Part shown: positions 43,751 through 52,329 of the stretch, in pieces
Layout: the number at the start of each line of letters is the position of its first letter
How positions within the stretch are numbered: position 1 is the stretch's first letter
IMG/VR virus record: IMGVR_UViG_3300022689_000116
Coordinates: 16,710-80,709 of that record
DNA length: 64,000 nt
Strand: one strand, 5' to 3'
From: a virus
Notes under the pieces: generated by a model
Told to the model about the DNA's origin: nothing
Database searches by the model: none
Seen by the model: the letters and a program-made list of their open reading frames with translations, nothing else
Position numbers and translations under genes: made by a program

Positions 43751-44039
43751 GTTTACAGATGCTAAATGTAAGGATGATTTAAATCATATTACTAAAGTTG
43801 AACTTCAGAAGATTAATGTAAAGGTTTCTTCCGATGTTATTAAAAGAGTAATATCCAGTAGAAGTAAAAGTCTTATAAAGGCTATTGAAACTAAACGTAA
43901 ATTCATGCTTACGGGTATTGGTAGATTTCAAATTAAGAAGTATAGAGAAATGTATCTTCATAAAGATAATAAAGTAAATACTACAGAATATACTAAGGAT
44001 GTTTTTTTAAATAATTTTAAAGTTAAAGATAATGTTTAA
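43731..44039 (+). CDS. Small protein, possibly HU/IHF-like
   Basis: The 102-residue protein is basic, with a helical first half (VSSDVIKRVISSRSKSLIKAIE) and FMLTGIGRFQIKKYREM, which resembles the GFGxF beta-turn of HU/IHF proteins. Other HU features are not clear. DNA bending at the control region just upstream would fit, but this is inference. It overlaps the genes on both sides. Confidence 0.45.
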   Translation: MEYMEYKFTDAKCKDDLNHITKVELQKINVKVSSDVIKRVISSRSKSLIKAIETKRKFMLTGIGRFQIKKYREMYLHKDNKVNTTEYTKDVFLNNFKVKDNV

Positions 44040-44652
44040 TTTTATAAAGTTAGTAGAAGGAGAAATAGAGATTATAAGAGATGAGTTTTTACTTATACCA
44101 GAAGGTCTTGAAGTTATTAAAAAAGATAAAGGTGGTGTGTTTTTTGGAGATAGTGAAGGTCGTAATAAATTATATGCTAAAAAGCAATTTGCTCTAGCAT
44201 GGTGGATTGTTGATGTTAATAGTCCTGCTAATCTTGCCGGACTTACAGAAGTTGAAGCTATGCGTGATGGTATAACTAATCTTGGCTTTCCTGATGATTG
44301 GACTCCTGATGGTACATTTACTATATTTCTAAAAGCTTATAAAAGAGAGTATGATAAGTATATTGTTACCAATGTTGTAAAAGAACTTCTACGATCTTTT
44401 AAAACTACCAGTTTAAGTATTAAGAAAATACGTAAGAATATTGATAGACTTTTAGCTCTATCTGAACTTACAGCCGAAGATACTAAAACGCTATTAGCTT
44501 CTAATAAAGAATTACAGTCACTTGCCGGGGAACTTCCTAAACATATACGTAATCTTAAAGAAGCTAGTGAAGAATCTAGAATAGAACAGAAATCTGGTCG
44601 TATTGCTAGAGGTGGAGTTCAAATTACTAAAAGTATGCAACCTGAAAATTAA
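44032..44652 (+). CDS. Conserved hypothetical, 206 aa
   Basis: Starts MFNFIKLVEGEIEIIRDEF. It has an aromatic-rich FALAWWIVDVNSPANL stretch, then WTPDGTFTIFLKAYKREYD and a helical, charged C-terminal half with coiled-coil character. Short overlap (8 bases) with the preceding gene. A homologue seems usual before the terminase cluster in crAss-like genomes, but no function is known to me. Confidence 0.6.
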   Translation: MFNFIKLVEGEIEIIRDEFLLIPEGLEVIKKDKGGVFFGDSEGRNKLYAKKQFALAWWIVDVNSPANLAGLTEVEAMRDGITNLGFPDDWTPDGTFTIFLKAYKREYDKYIVTNVVKELLRSFKTTSLSIKKIRKNIDRLLALSELTAEDTKTLLASNKELQSLAGELPKHIRNLKEASEESRIEQKSGRIARGGVQITKSMQPEN

Positions 44653-44656
44653 TATA

Positions 44657-44797
44657 ATGGAAGAAATAGGAACAATGTTAGCAGGATTTTTATTAGTAAT
44701 CGTGCTAGGAATATTAAGCTATCTGTTTATAGAACATATATTAATTTTTATAATAATTGCAATAATCTTAATTATAATATTAGTAAATAAAAAATAA
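44657..44797 (+). CDS. Small single-TM protein, 46 aa
   Basis: I start at the ATG at 44657 (MEEIGTMLAGFLLVIV), not an earlier in-frame reading inside the previous gene. Almost the whole chain is hydrophobic, with one or two membrane helices (residues about 8-22 and 24-42) and a basic end (VNKK). Its stop is directly followed by the ATG of the nuclease gene. Could be a holin or envelope protein; unproven. Confidence 0.5.
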   Translation: MEEIGTMLAGFLLVIVLGILSYLFIEHILIFIIIAIILIIILVNKK

Positions 44798-45790
44798 ATG
44801 GAAAAGAGAATATTATATTTTTATCCTGATAATCATAGATATACAGATGATGCTAACAGAGATTATATTTCTGTTACTACTTTGATTGATGAATATGTTC
44901 CTAAGTTTGATAAAAAGAAAATGGCTAGAGAAATGGCTCGTAGAGGTAAAGGAATATATAAAGGTAAAAGTACTGGTGAGATTATTAATATGTGGAATGA
45001 TATTACAGAAAACGCTCTAGATAAAGGTAATAGAAAACATAATCGACTTGAAGAGAATGTTAAAGATACTAATAACTTTAATAAAGCAATAAAGACACTT
45101 ATATATCGTGATACAACTAGTAATCGTTTATACACTATTGATGATATTATGGTAGATCATAGTTATGGTTCTGTTGATCTTCCTAGATTTAAGGAACTTA
45201 TATACGAAGATTATCCTAAAATTTATGATGCTATTAAATATTATGTAGATCGTGGATATAAAGCTTATCCTGAACTTGGTATATATAATAGTGATTTTAA
45301 TATAACTGGACTTATTGACTTACCTCTTGTTAATTTTGATCTTGGTAAGTTTGTTGTACTTGATTGGAAAACTAATAAACATGATATGAAATTCGAGTCT
45401 GGTTATTATAAAAAAGATAACGATCTTCAATATACTGATAAATGGGTTAAATCTTATAAGCATTTTCTTGCTCCTTTAGATGGTTTAGAGTATTGTACTG
45501 GAAATAAATATTCAATGCAATTAAGTACTTATTCCAGACTTCTTGAATATTTTGGTTTTACTTGTGAAGGTATTATTTTAGTTCATATAAGGGATGCTTA
45601 TGTTTTAAATAAATATGGTATGCCTTTTAGAGATGAAACTGGAGATTTTATTGTTGATACTACTAAGAAAGAAAGAGTTGAACTTCACTGGATTAATTAT
45701 ATGCGTCAAAATGTAAACAATATGATTAATCATTATTATAATAAAACAGTTGGTGCATATAATAAAGATAATTACAGAATTAATTTTTAA
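44798..45790 (+). CDS. PD-(D/E)XK family nuclease
   Basis: The 330-residue protein has the RecB/AddB/Cas4-like motif order: GNRKHNRLE (H81), an E at 159 (YPELG), GLIDLP (D174), VVLDWKTNK (D189, K191) and MQLSTYSRLLE (Q241, Y245). These are the catalytic pattern of the PD-(D/E)XK superfamily. Likely a DNA nuclease for recombination, DNA processing or host DNA degradation. The ATG directly follows the stop of the small membrane gene. Confidence 0.85.
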   Translation: MEKRILYFYPDNHRYTDDANRDYISVTTLIDEYVPKFDKKKMAREMARRGKGIYKGKSTGEIINMWNDITENALDKGNRKHNRLEENVKDTNNFNKAIKTLIYRDTTSNRLYTIDDIMVDHSYGSVDLPRFKELIYEDYPKIYDAIKYYVDRGYKAYPELGIYNSDFNITGLIDLPLVNFDLGKFVVLDWKTNKHDMKFESGYYKKDNDLQYTDKWVKSYKHFLAPLDGLEYCTGNKYSMQLSTYSRLLEYFGFTCEGIILVHIRDAYVLNKYGMPFRDETGDFIVDTTKKERVELHWINYMRQNVNNMINHYYNKTVGAYNKDNYRINF

Positions 45791-45793
45791 GCT

Positions 45794-46336
45794 ATGAATA
45801 AAGCAGTATTTTGTGATTTAGATGATACTTTGATTAAAGTTAAGTCTAATAATAAGTTTCCTAAAACAATTGATGATTGGGAGCTTAGGACAGAAGTTCT
45901 TGATTCGTTATATACTTATATGTCTAATAATCTTATAGGACTTATTTGTATTGTTACTAATCAAGGTGGTGTACAAGCGGGATTTTGGAAGAAAGAACAA
46001 ATTGATAGTAAGCTTGAAGCCGTTCGTAATGCTGTTCATAAATATTTTATTGAAAAATATAATTATAGAATAGATACAGATTATGGTGTTTCATATACTA
46101 CTAATCCGAATGATTTTATGCGTAAACCTAATCCTGGACTTGGCTATCAATTAGCTACTAGGAATAGAGTTTTTTTAAGTCGTTGTATAATGATTGGAGA
46201 TGCCGATGGTGGTGAAGATAGTCATTCTTCTGATGATGTAGATTTTGCTAATAATTGTGTTATGAATTTTTGGTCTGTTGATAACTTTGTTAATATATAT
46301 TCTAATGATCTATATATAACACCAACACTTTTTTAA
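45794..46336 (+). CDS. HAD-superfamily phosphatase (PNK3P/HisB-N-like)
   Basis: Motif I CDLDDTLI (D8, D10), motif II IVTNQGG near 53-59, motif III region MRKPNPG (K111) and motif IV IGDADGGEDS place this 180-residue protein in the HAD family, close to polynucleotide kinase 3'-phosphatase and HisB N-terminal domains. It may repair 3'-phosphate ends or act on a sugar phosphate. The start is 3 bases after the nuclease gene. Confidence 0.82.
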   Translation: MNKAVFCDLDDTLIKVKSNNKFPKTIDDWELRTEVLDSLYTYMSNNLIGLICIVTNQGGVQAGFWKKEQIDSKLEAVRNAVHKYFIEKYNYRIDTDYGVSYTTNPNDFMRKPNPGLGYQLATRNRVFLSRCIMIGDADGGEDSHSSDDVDFANNCVMNFWSVDNFVNIYSNDLYITPTLF

Positions 46337-46337
46337 A

Positions 46338-46502
46338 ATGAAATTAATAATAAACTTTAAGGATAACGTTAGTGAGAAAGATATTCAACTTATAAAGAGT
46401 TTTATTTGTAATGAAATATATCTTAATAAGAGGGTTTCTAGTATTCATAAATTTAGAGATCAAATTGAAAGTTTTGAATTTATTAAAATTGCAAAGAAAT
46501 GA
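46338..46502 (+). CDS. Small hypothetical protein, 54 aa
   Basis: Starts MKLIINFKDNVSEKDIQLIK and ends in TGA overlapping the next start (ATGA). Basic, alpha/beta. It lies one base after the HAD gene's stop. Translational coupling supports a real gene; function unknown. Confidence 0.6.
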   Translation: MKLIINFKDNVSEKDIQLIKSFICNEIYLNKRVSSIHKFRDQIESFEFIKIAKK

Positions 46503-47200
46503 ATAATTTATACAGGAAGATTACAAGTATTGAAGCTTTAATAGATTATATGAATTTTAAAAAATATAATGTTGATGATGATATTAATATTGTCAATATT
46601 CGTTCTAATATAACAAAAGCTGGTGATTTTGATGATCTTCAAATACTTTTTTATAAAGATAAAGATAAGTGGTATTTCATCAAGTTTGAAGTAACTACTG
46701 ACCCAGGGATTTATTATCTTATTAATCCAATGCGTAAATCTGGTGCTGCAATTGTTCTTGAAGGTCAATATTGGAGAGTTTGGAAAATAGGTTTACATAG
46801 AGGTAAATATGAAGCCCTTGTTCAATCTAAACCAATAATTGTTGTACGAGATAATAATAAAGATGCTGTGTTAGATATGCCTGGCGATGATGTGTGGTCT
46901 GTAAAAAATAATATGGATAATAATGATTTAAAACAACTTGTTTATAATGATATAACTACGGGTAAAGATGTTGTGTTAGAAAGAGGTATGTTTGGTATTA
47001 ATTGTCATCGTGCTTCATCTTATAGGATACTTGATAAAATAGGTCGTTATAGTGCTGGTTGTTGTGTTCATAAAGATCCTGTTTTATTTAAACGATTTAT
47101 AGATCATGTTAAAGTTATTGCTGGTAATAGTTCATTTGATGCTACTTGGATTGATGAACGTTCTTTAGATAAATTTTTAATTGATACTTATAAAAAATAA
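46499..47200 (+). CDS. Probable L,D-transpeptidase/peptidase-like lysis protein
   Basis: The 233-residue protein has GMFGINCHRAS followed about 15 residues later by IGRYSAGCCVHKD. This H-x(n)-SxGC pattern is that of YkuD-type L,D-transpeptidases and related phage peptidases with a His and a catalytic Cys. The N-terminal half carries a strand-rich domain (WRVWKIGLHRGKYEAL). No signal peptide is seen, so access to the wall would need a holin. Likely a cell-wall enzyme in lysis. Confidence 0.6.
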   Translation: MNNLYRKITSIEALIDYMNFKKYNVDDDINIVNIRSNITKAGDFDDLQILFYKDKDKWYFIKFEVTTDPGIYYLINPMRKSGAAIVLEGQYWRVWKIGLHRGKYEALVQSKPIIVVRDNNKDAVLDMPGDDVWSVKNNMDNNDLKQLVYNDITTGKDVVLERGMFGINCHRASSYRILDKIGRYSAGCCVHKDPVLFKRFIDHVKVIAGNSSFDATWIDERSLDKFLIDTYKK

Positions 47201-47206
47201 AAAAAA

Positions 47207-47953
47207 ATGAAAAAACTTAATTCTGTTGAAACTGCTTTTGAAAATTTAAAACTTAGTACTGGTAAAGGTGCTAGTGAACATACTGATAAGTATATAAAAG
47301 TAATAAATAATGATAAACGTAAATCAAAAGTATTTCTTGGTGGTACTTGTAATGGTTCTACTTGGAGAGAAGAATTGATTCCTTATCTAGAAGAAGCTAA
47401 GATTAAATACTTTAATCCTGTTCTTGAAGATTGGAATGATAAAGCTAAAGGTGTCGAAGATAAAGAAAAACTTAAATGTGGTATTCATCTTTATGTTATC
47501 ACTCCTGAAATGAAAGGTCTTTATTCTATTGCCGAAGCTGTTGATTCTGCTTATAAAAATCCTAAAGGTACATTTCTTGTTGTAATTGGTGAAACAAATG
47601 ATAAGATTTTCAATAAAGATCAAGTTAACTCTTTAGAGTCTATTTTAAAATTAGTTCGTACTATTTATAATAGATCAGATAGAACCATGTATTTTGATAG
47701 TTTAAATGATGAAAGTTTAAAACTTATTACTGATAGTATTAAAAGTGTTAAAAGAGGTTTTGCTAACAGAGTTATATTTGATGTACAATCTCATCCTATT
47801 TCTTATAGTGGTATTAATGGTATTCAAGATTATGATATTATTAATTTTGGTAAACAAGTTCTCAAAGCTAATAATAAGCTTAAATCTTGTGTTGAGAATG
47901 CAAATGCTATTCGTAAGATTAGTGGTGCTTTATCTGAATTAGATAAGAAATAA
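47207..47953 (+). CDS. Nucleoside 2-deoxyribosyltransferase-like protein
   Basis: Residues about 43-60 (VFLGGTCNGSTWREELI) match the GG...N..W N-terminus of the nucleoside 2-deoxyribosyltransferase-like family, followed by YFNPVLEDWND, YVITPEMKGLYSIAEAV (family motif with the catalytic Glu) and FLVVIGE. The first 40 residues and the C-terminal 70 are additional. It would move deoxyribose between bases, in salvage or synthesis of modified bases. Ends 1 base before the next start (overlap). Confidence 0.78.
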   Translation: MKKLNSVETAFENLKLSTGKGASEHTDKYIKVINNDKRKSKVFLGGTCNGSTWREELIPYLEEAKIKYFNPVLEDWNDKAKGVEDKEKLKCGIHLYVITPEMKGLYSIAEAVDSAYKNPKGTFLVVIGETNDKIFNKDQVNSLESILKLVRTIYNRSDRTMYFDSLNDESLKLITDSIKSVKRGFANRVIFDVQSHPISYSGINGIQDYDIINFGKQVLKANNKLKSCVENANAIRKISGALSELDKK

Positions 47954-48273
47954 TGGCTAAATCTGGTAAAGTATTTTATACTGTTAAGGATTTTAAGAAT
48001 CCTGAAACACATCCTTTGTATATAGAAAATTATGATAGAAAGGGTGTTAATAGTCCGGCTGTTTGGAATTTTTTAATCAATAAACATGGTATTGACAAAG
48101 TTGCTTTTATGGAGAATGTTAGCCCTAAGATTTTACGTAAACTTATTTATGGTAGTCATGCTAAGTTTATAGAAGTTATGGCTAGGATTAAAAATTTAGA
48201 TAGAATTAGAACTAAACAACAGGAACAAAATGAAAGTAAAAAACAAAATAAACAAAATGAAGCTACAGAGTAA
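47953..48273 (+). CDS. Hypothetical protein, 106 aa
   Basis: Starts MAKSGKVFYTVKDFKNPE; basic, with a C-terminal Gln/Lys/Asn-rich tail (QQEQNESKKQNKQNE). Overlaps the next gene by up to 44 bases, and its first base overlaps the previous stop. Function unknown. Confidence 0.55.
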   Translation: MAKSGKVFYTVKDFKNPETHPLYIENYDRKGVNSPAVWNFLINKHGIDKVAFMENVSPKILRKLIYGSHAKFIEVMARIKNLDRIRTKQQEQNESKKQNKQNEATE

Positions 48274-49222
48274 AAATAATTTTCATTATCAAAAGATTGA
48301 TGATAATACTACATATAATAAAAGATTACCTTTAAATTATATTGATATTAATGGTATGGTATTAGTTAGAAATCGTGATTGGAATATCAATGGTAATCAT
48401 GGTAAACGTGATTGTTTATCTAGAACTATTTTGGCATATTTAACTTATAATGATGAAAGACTTTTAACAAGTGCTTTGAATTGTGTAAAACCTGTTCGTT
48501 ATAATAATATTATGACTAATGATATAACACATTATCAATTACATCGCTATCCTGTTTCTAAGCAAGATGAAGATTGGCAATGGAATTTTAGTAGAGATCA
48601 TGCTATAATTTTATTATGTGTTTTGGTATTAACTGGTCATGAAGCTGATGCTAAACGAATAGGTAAAAATCTTCGTTCTAGACTTAGTATTAGATTTAAA
48701 AAACTTCCAGTTATTAGTATATGGGTTAAAGGGTTTAATAAAAAACTTCCTATATTATATTTTATTTATATGAGTCCTGGACTTATTTATAGTGCTTTAT
48801 TAAATAAGTTTTTAAGATTTGTCGGTAATATTAAATCTAGTAAAAGTGTTGAAGATTTTCTTGAAAATAGACGTAAACCTAATAAATTCCAAAAGATTTT
48901 GAGTAAAATTATTCAACCTGTTTACGCTAGAGAACTTGTTGCTTGGCAAGTTTATACTTTACGTAAATCTTTTATAAAAAGAATAATGCAGAAGTTAGTT
49001 ATGTTAGATGTTGAAAAGTCTAATTATCTTATTAGGGCATTGTGTGAAGATAAAAACCTTACTGATGATGAAGTAAACTCTTATAAACCAACTACTACTT
49101 ATCGTTGGAGTATGCCTCTTGATTGTACTTGTGATAGAGATTTTCATTTGTTTGATGAAATTAATGATAAAAGTAATGGAATATTAGAACATGATTTATT
49201 GCACAAAATATACTTTAAATAA
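48230..49222 (+). CDS. Conserved hypothetical, 330 aa
   Basis: A later ATG at 48257 (MKLQSKNNFHYQK) is an equally good start. The middle has FSRDHAIILLCVLVLTGHEADAKRI, a helical region with a hydrophobic LPILYFIYMSPGLIYSALL segment (possibly membrane-associated). The pattern GKRDCLSRTILAYL and DWQWNFSRDH recalls phage proteins near lysis genes, but I cannot name a family. It lies directly before the spanin candidate. Confidence 0.55.
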   Translation: MKVKNKINKMKLQSKNNFHYQKIDDNTTYNKRLPLNYIDINGMVLVRNRDWNINGNHGKRDCLSRTILAYLTYNDERLLTSALNCVKPVRYNNIMTNDITHYQLHRYPVSKQDEDWQWNFSRDHAIILLCVLVLTGHEADAKRIGKNLRSRLSIRFKKLPVISIWVKGFNKKLPILYFIYMSPGLIYSALLNKFLRFVGNIKSSKSVEDFLENRRKPNKFQKILSKIIQPVYARELVAWQVYTLRKSFIKRIMQKLVMLDVEKSNYLIRALCEDKNLTDDEVNSYKPTTTYRWSMPLDCTCDRDFHLFDEINDKSNGILEHDLLHKIYFK

Positions 49223-49227
49223 ATGTT

Positions 49228-49800
49228 ATGAAAAATATAGTTATACTTATTGTATTACTGGGTTTGATGAATTCTTGTGGAGTTATAAATTGTATATTTA
49301 ATGATTATGAACCTATTACTGAAATAGATTCTGTATTAGTTGAAGTACCTATTTATGTACCTATACCTTCCGGCAGTGATAGTACTTCTACTGATAGTTT
49401 GAAAATGTACGTTCAGAATTTCTCTATTCTACAGGGAATCGTTGATAGTCTTAAAAAACTTAAACCTGATAATAATGCTGTCGTTTATATTCCTAGTAAA
49501 ATAAAAGATGATAGTGTTTATGTTGAAACTGAAATAGCTTATGCCAATGCTTATATTAAAAATAATAAATTAAGCATTGATCTAAATAATAAAAAAGATT
49601 CATTGTTGTATTATTATAATTATTATACTTTTGATTATTTACCATTGTTAAAAAAGTATAATGAACTTGCTGTTAGTTATAATGCTATAAAGAATAAGAA
49701 AGTTACCTTTTGGGATAAAACAAAAGGCTCGTTGATGTGGATGGTTATAGGTTGCGGAATAGGGTTTTTTCTTACACATCGTATCGTAACTAAACAATAG
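49228..49800 (+). CDS. Probable unimolecular spanin (u-spanin)
   Basis: The 190-residue protein starts with MKNIVILIVLLGLMNSCGV, a lipoprotein signal with the Cys at residue 17, and ends with a TM helix (about 166-183; MWMVIGCGIGFFLTHRIV). Between is a Ser/Asp/Lys-rich periplasmic domain with predicted helices. An outer-membrane lipid anchor plus C-terminal inner-membrane helix in one chain is the defining layout of u-spanins (T1 gp11 type), which fuse outer and inner membranes at lysis. A terminator follows. Motif copy I is within its linker (SILQG). Confidence 0.7.
   Translation: MKNIVILIVLLGLMNSCGVINCIFNDYEPITEIDSVLVEVPIYVPIPSGSDSTSTDSLKMYVQNFSILQGIVDSLKKLKPDNNAVVYIPSKIKDDSVYVETEIAYANAYIKNNKLSIDLNNKKDSLLYYYNYYTFDYLPLLKKYNELAVSYNAIKNKKVTFWDKTKGSLMWMVIGCGIGFFLTHRIVTKQ
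49419..49441 (+). repeat. Dispersed motif, copy I
   Basis: It contains CTATTCTACAGGGAATCG inside the spanin candidate gene, read as SILQGI. The frame and peptide (SILQG) are the same as for copy B. Confidence 0.6.
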
Positions 49801-49827
49801 TAATACTTTCATACCGTTTGAAAATTT

Positions 49828-49860
49828 AAGTCCGAATAATTCGTTATTTGGACTTTTTTT
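49828..49860 (+). terminator. Rho-independent terminator after the lysis cluster
   Basis: AAGTCCGAATAA pairs with TTATTTGGACTT around a TTCG tetraloop, followed by seven T. It ends the preparatory cluster before the small gene and TerL. Confidence 0.9.
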
Positions 49861-49889
49861 AATACATTTACAAACTAATATATAAAGTT

Positions 49890-50111
49890 ATGATTGTTAA
49901 TAGAATTATAGTATATAAAGATCAACTTAATAAAGAAGTTATTGTTCGTAAAGATATTGATCCTTATGAAATTGTTTCTTTTGAAGAGTTTACAACTGCT
50001 GTAGAAAATCGTAAGGCATTATATGTTTATGCTAAAACACACGAGTTTGTTATTGATAGTGATTTTGATACTTTTAGTAAGGATTTAAAAATGGCTAAAC
50101 TTGTACAATGA
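49890..50111 (+). CDS. Small hypothetical protein, 73 aa
   Basis: Starts MIVNRIIVYKDQLNKEVIV, acidic/hydrophobic alpha/beta. It ends 4 bases into the TerL ATG (overlap). It is the first gene after the terminator and likely cotranscribed with TerL; function unknown, possibly a terminase helper. Confidence 0.55.
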   Translation: MIVNRIIVYKDQLNKEVIVRKDIDPYEIVSFEEFTTAVENRKALYVYAKTHEFVIDSDFDTFSKDLKMAKLVQ

Positions 50112-52318
50112 TGGAAACATTTAAGTTTGAAAAGAATGATACTTTTCATAAATATATACTAGAAGATAAATCTGATTATAAAACTGCTACTGAGGCTGGT
50201 TTTATTGATAAGGATAATATGTTTCTTGTTGGTAAAAGTGGTGGTTTTTTAATGAATATAGATTTTACTTTTATTAATACACATCTTTTTAGCGAAGCTG
50301 CTAGAGATTTTGTTACATTAGGTCGTAAATATATTGATCAAGATGTAGATACTCCTGCTTATACTAAATTTCGTAGACAAGAAGAACATAGAAGAAGATA
50401 TGGTTTAACTAGAAAATGTAAACTTACTAAGGATGGTAAAATTGAAGATTTACATATTACTGGTGAGCATTATAATTTTCTTAATTATGTTGAGATTTAT
50501 AGACTTGATTATGAAAGTATAGAAGGCAGTACTGGTAAAAAGAAATTTGGATTTCCTAGATTATTTGATAGTCAGTTTTGGTATTATAAGTGTAAAGCAT
50601 TTTCTGAAATTAATGGTATGCATATGATTGTAAATAAAACTAGACGTGCTGGTTTTACTTATATGGAAGGTAAAGGTTGTGCTAATGATGTTAATTTAAA
50701 TCCTCGTTCTGTTAGTTTATTGGTTGCATGGGATAAAAAGTATATTACTACTGGTAACACTATTGCTCCTATGGCATTAGATCAGCTTTCTTTTTATGAA
50801 AATTATACTCCTTTTAAACGTGGTATTCTTAGTAGAAATATTGAAGATGTAGAATTAGGTTATAAAAATAAAAATGGTGATAAAGAAGGTTTTCGTAGTC
50901 GTATAGTTTCCGTAAGTACTTTTAATAATCCTGATGCTGCCATTGGTAAAGATGCTCAAAAGATCAAAGTTGAGGAACTTGGTAATATGCCTAATTTTGA
51001 TGCTTTTATGCGACAGACTGAACCTACTACTAGAACTGGTTCTTTTACTACTGGACATATAACTGCTTTTGGAACTGTTAATTCAAATAATGAAACTAAT
51101 GATATATTTGAAAAAAACTTTTATAATCCTAGAGCTTGGAATTTTATGCCTTTTGAGAATGTTTGGGATGTTGATAGTAGAGATAATGTTTGTGGTTTTT
51201 TTAAACCTTTTTGGTGGGGATTAGAAGGTACTGATGAATTTGGTAATTTTGCTATGGATAAAGATGGTAATACTAATTATGAAGTTGCTATGAGAGTTGT
51301 AGAAGATGAAAGAAAGTTTCAATGGGATAATAAGAAAACTTTAAAAGATTACATTGATTATTGTGGTCAATACGCTAACGATCCTTCTGAAGCTTTTAAT
51401 CATGGTAGTTCTAATATGTTTGCATCTAAAGAACTTGACGATCATATATTAGCTGTAAAGAGTCAAGAAGCTTTTAAATTTTACAGGGATGGTTCTATTA
51501 TAAATGAAGATGGAGATTTTAATTTTGTAAGTAATGATAGACTTTATCAACAAGGTAAAGAATTTCATCCGTTTGTAGAAGAATCTAGACTTGATCCTGA
51601 CAAAGATGTTCATGGTTGTTTTAGACAGTTTTATGCTCCTATTAAACCTAGTAAGCAATTACCTGATAATTTATACAGAGTATGGGTTGATTCATTTGCT
51701 GTTGATAAAGATGAGTTTGATGTTAAAAATTCATTTGGTGCAATATATGTTTATCTTAGACTAAACTCTCTTGGTATTCAAGCTGGAGATATGCTTGTTG
51801 GAGTTTATGTTGGTCGTACTAATAAACAAGAAGAATTTGATAAAATAGCTTATAATATAACTAGATATTATAATGCTAAGGTAATGTTTGAAAATGATAG
51901 AGGACAAATACTTCAGGACTTTAGGGCTTGGAAGTGTTTAAACCTTCTTGAAACCGAACCTACTTTCGCATGGGATAAAAATGTTAAGAGTACTGGTTCC
52001 GGTAGAGTGTATGGGGTTAGTATGGGTAGTGGTGGAAGAAAACTTACAGCTCTTTTATTATTTAAAGAATGGCTTTATACTAAGCGTGGTGTTCGTGAAG
52101 ATGGAACCCCTGTTTATAATTTACATTATATATATGACTTGCCTACACTTTTAGAAATAAAAAGATGGAAACCTAAAGGTAACTTTGATAGGCTTTCAGC
52201 TTTGTTAGTAGGTATGTTTGATCTTAAAGAATTATCAATACTTAATAAACCTGCTGGAACTACTAAAACTCGTAATAGAGATTCCGTATTTTCTAGAGAA
52301 TGGTTTACAAATAATTAA
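50108..52318 (+). CDS. terL: Terminase large subunit
   Basis: The 736-residue packaging motor has NKTRRAGFTYMEGKG (about 176-190) as a Walker A-like region, KVEELGNMP (about 287-295) as Walker B, and a C-terminal nuclease with YRVWVDSFAVD (about 522-532), FENDRGQILQDF (about 594-605) and a later LLEIKRWKPK segment. This is the ATPase-nuclease fusion that cuts and pumps DNA. It is followed by the portal gene after 11 bases. The size is typical for crAss-like TerL. Confidence 0.93.
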   Translation: MMETFKFEKNDTFHKYILEDKSDYKTATEAGFIDKDNMFLVGKSGGFLMNIDFTFINTHLFSEAARDFVTLGRKYIDQDVDTPAYTKFRRQEEHRRRYGLTRKCKLTKDGKIEDLHITGEHYNFLNYVEIYRLDYESIEGSTGKKKFGFPRLFDSQFWYYKCKAFSEINGMHMIVNKTRRAGFTYMEGKGCANDVNLNPRSVSLLVAWDKKYITTGNTIAPMALDQLSFYENYTPFKRGILSRNIEDVELGYKNKNGDKEGFRSRIVSVSTFNNPDAAIGKDAQKIKVEELGNMPNFDAFMRQTEPTTRTGSFTTGHITAFGTVNSNNETNDIFEKNFYNPRAWNFMPFENVWDVDSRDNVCGFFKPFWWGLEGTDEFGNFAMDKDGNTNYEVAMRVVEDERKFQWDNKKTLKDYIDYCGQYANDPSEAFNHGSSNMFASKELDDHILAVKSQEAFKFYRDGSIINEDGDFNFVSNDRLYQQGKEFHPFVEESRLDPDKDVHGCFRQFYAPIKPSKQLPDNLYRVWVDSFAVDKDEFDVKNSFGAIYVYLRLNSLGIQAGDMLVGVYVGRTNKQEEFDKIAYNITRYYNAKVMFENDRGQILQDFRAWKCLNLLETEPTFAWDKNVKSTGSGRVYGVSMGSGGRKLTALLLFKEWLYTKRGVREDGTPVYNLHYIYDLPTLLEIKRWKPKGNFDRLSALLVGMFDLKELSILNKPAGTTKTRNRDSVFSREWFTNN

Positions 52319-52329
52319 TTAAATAAAAT

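Noticed and set aside
51480-51500. Further copy of the dispersed motif in terL (TTTTACAGGGATGG)
   Set aside because: Only TTTTACAGGGA matches; the 3' half is different, and the stretch codes for conserved residues.
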